DNA of 64,000 nucleotides, taken from contig CAIMDB010000034.1 of NCBI GenBank assembly GCA_903839675.1, positions 99,830 to 163,829 of the forward strand. Reading direction: 5' to 3'. Made by a program: the position numbers and the translations under genes. The DNA is from an uncultured Sphingomonadales bacterium. GTDB lineage: Bacteria; Pseudomonadota; Alphaproteobacteria; Sphingomonadales; Sphingomonadaceae. Position 1 is the stretch's first letter; every line of letters begins with the position of its first letter. The notes beneath the pieces are model-generated. The model made no database searches, had not been told where the DNA came from, and saw only the letters and a list, made by a program, of their open reading frames with translations. Shown piece after piece: positions 62,602 through 64,000 of the stretch.

Positions 62602-64000
62602 TCACATCCCCGCCGGATTTCCAGTAAGCGAATATCGCGTATCGATACCCGGCACGCCTGCCGGACGAACGGGCAATGGAACGCTGACCGCGACAAAGGG
62701 GCTCAGCTGACTGACGATCGAAGTCGTCCGTTGCGCCGGTGGGGGTGGCGCTGGCGCCTCTGCAACTGACTGCAGAATTGGATCAGCGCTGTCGACGTCA
62801 TCTGCCGGAGTGGGCGGCGGCGTAGAGGGAACAGGAGACGGCGGCAAAGGCGCCACAGGTGCTGCTGCAACTGCAACGACCGCCACAGTGCTGCCAGACT
62901 CAGGGGCGCCGCCTGCATCGGCGGGAGCAGAGCTGGCAGCGGGAGCGGGAGCAGCAGCGGGTGCAGGCGCATCCGCTGGTGCCGGGGCTGGAGCTGGCGG
63001 CGGAGGCGGCCCGTCACCGGGCGCAGCAGGAGCTGCCTCCGGGGCTTCAGCTGCAGGCTCTTCGGCCGCAGGCTTACTACCGCCGTCAGCGGGAGCATCG
63101 GCGGCGGGAGCATCGGCGGCCGGCGCTGGCCCGCTAGCAGGTGCCTCAGATGCAGCTGGTGCTGCGGCTGATGCGGGAGCTGCGGCTGGCGCGGGAGCTG
63201 CGGCTGGTGCGGGAGCTGCGGCCGGTGCGGGAGCTGCGGCTGGTGCGGGAGCTGCGGCTGGTGCTGCTGTCTTTACCGGGGTTGGAGTTGGGGTTGGGGT
63301 CGGCGCCACCTTGGGCGTTGGCGCGACGGTTACGACCGGCACTGGCACCGGCACGACCACAGTCACTGCGGAAACAACCTGAGAGATGCTGGGCAGCGCC
63401 GCTTTAACTGTGAGGGCAGTCGCGTTTGAAGCAGCTTGTTCAAAAGTGTAATTCGTCGCCGACAAGCCTGTTCCGTTAATGGCATAGCGACCTTCAGCGC
63501 TGCTGGATGTCGCATCTGACCGGAAGGCCAAAGTGCCGGTGGTTGCGGAGCCAATCGTGTCACCGCCTGCAAAACCATTCACTGATCCTGTGAACACAGG
63601 GTTCTCTGTCTTCGCGGGGCGTTCAGCTGTATTGGCGACATATGTGAGCGCCCGCGGCGTGATCTCACCGACCCTTCCACTGGCGATATCGGGTAGGTTA
63701 TAATTTTCCAATGACGTGCTGCCAACGGCCGAAAATGCGGTCGGCGGCAACGTGACGGTCACCGTTATATCTTGGCCCACATCTTTCGCTGCATAAATGG
63801 CCTGGGCCTGACTGATCGAAATACCTTCCCCTTCGACCAAGCCCGAAACCGCATAGTTACCGCTGGACAATGTGGCAGCCACACCGCCATCATAGATACG
63901 CCGCACAGATCCGATGATTGCGACCGTCAGCGCACGCTTGGATATTTCTCCAATCACGCCACTCGCTGTGGTGGGCAAGACATAGTTGCTGGCAAGAGTG
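62602..64000 (-). CDS. MBG/YDG-repeat adhesin-like protein, C-terminal part, cut by window edge
   Basis: The frame is open at the right edge, so the track start (a TTG) is not real. The visible 465 residues have repeats of the YDG/MBG type (IGEISKRALTVAI, VGEITPRALTYVA, LENYNLPD, YAINGTGLSATNYTF), as in large two-partner-secreted adhesins. A long Pro/Ala low-complexity region with PTPTPTPTP follows, then a short C-terminus (IVSQLSPFVAVSVPLPV). It is upstream of the cyclase module in the same strand with a 1-bp gap to the coiled-coil gene. Confidence 0.75.
   Translation of the reverse strand, partial: TLASNYVLPTTASGVIGEISKRALTVAIIGSVRRIYDGGVAATLSSGNYAVSGLVEGEGISISQAQAIYAAKDVGQDITVTVTLPPTAFSAVGSTSLENYNLPDIASGRVGEITPRALTYVANTAERPAKTENPVFTGSVNGFAGGDTIGSATTGTLAFRSDATSSSAEGRYAINGTGLSATNYTFEQAASNATALTVKAALPSISQVVSAVTVVVPVPVPVVTVAPTPKVAPTPTPTPTPVKTAAPAAAPAPAAAPAPAAAPAPAAAPAPAAAPASAAAPAASEAPASGPAPAADAPAADAPADGGSKPAAEEPAAEAPEAAPAAPGDGPPPPPAPAPAPADAPAPAAAPAPAASSAPADAGGAPESGSTVAVVAVAAAPVAPLPPSPVPSTPPPTPADDVDSADPILQSVAEAPAPPPPAQRTTSIVSQLSPFVAVSVPLPVRPAGVPGIDTRYSLTGNPAGM
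63161..63263. repeat. 18-bp tandem repeat in the Pro/Ala region
   Basis: About 5.7 copies of GCTGCGGCTGGTGCGGGA, differing by one base in places, encode (PAPAAA) on minus. Such repeats expand and contract easily, so the length of the Pro/Ala stretch may vary between strains. Confidence 0.85.

Noticed and set aside
1-64000. tRNA, rRNA, insertion sequence, CRISPR array or prophage
   Set aside because: I saw no clover-leaf gene, transposase, spaced direct repeats or phage structural gene; absence by eye is not proof.

Overview
The window looks like a chromosomal segment of an alphaproteobacterium, most probably a sphingomonad (Sphingomonadales). The evidence is the short alphaproteobacterial hprK with rapZ and a minimal PTS, a complete exosortase A (XrtA) exopolysaccharide locus, a zwf-edd-glk-eda Entner-Doudoroff operon and an evenly high GC content. 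No tRNA, rRNA, insertion sequence, CRISPR array or phage gene was seen. The call is from gene content only; no 16S or other marker is present.

Layout. 1-3.3 kb: end of a ChvG-like sensor kinase, then hprK, rapZ, a mannose-type EIIA and HPr (regulatory PTS without a permease), then an SpoU/TrmH methyltransferase. 3.3-7.6 kb: housekeeping genes rmuC, def, recR, fmt and truA. 7.9-20.3 kb: ten minus-strand genes for XrtA-linked polysaccharide export, assembly and modification (Wza-like export protein, chain-length protein, tyrosine kinase, outer-membrane protein, ATPase, deacetylase, FemAB-like protein, glycosyltransferase, XrtA-EpsI fusion, amidotransferase). 20.4-26.0 kb: the second XrtA-linked set (decarboxylase and acyl-CoA ligase on minus; BioF2-like acetyltransferase, acyl carrier protein and two alpha/beta hydrolases on plus). 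26-38.6 kb: trxB, a lone receiver protein, galE, the Entner-Doudoroff operon, then an acetolactate-synthase-like ThDP enzyme, an aldehyde dehydrogenase and NADP-type glutamate dehydrogenase, closed by a strong terminator.

38.6-58.5 kb is the most unusual part. It is a c-type cytochrome island flanked on both sides by cytochrome c maturation genes (a CcmI-like TPR protein at the left; ccmF, ccmG, ccmH and a CcmI stub at the right). Inside are an 813-aa flavin/tandem cNMP-binding/4x[4Fe-4S] protein, a di-heme b-type membrane protein, an FHA-TM-decaheme fusion, a CpdA-like phosphodiesterase, a pentaheme cytochrome with one CX4CH site, a tandem HbpS/GlcG lipoprotein, an outer-membrane beta-barrel protein and a 1347-aa decaheme protein with a C-terminal propeller. 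Read together they resemble an electron route from cytoplasm to outer membrane (a porin-cytochrome conduit) that could be gated by cyclic nucleotide and phosphothreonine signals. That function is inference.

58.8-64 kb: a MEKHLA (PAS-like) protein, then a minus-strand operon reading into the window from the right edge: the C-terminal part of a large MBG/YDG-repeat adhesin-like protein, a coiled-coil protein, a GAF-GAF-PAS class III nucleotidyl cyclase and, 2 bp later, a small membrane protein that looks like the Pycsar effector family (PycTM, DUF5706). The cyclase-effector pair resembles a Pycsar antiphage module, but the cyclase carries residues expected for ATP and has large sensory domains, so it may be a cAMP-based variant or a non-defence signalling pair. 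Cyclic nucleotide themes (cyclase, phosphodiesterase, cNMP-binding domains) recur across the last 25 kb.
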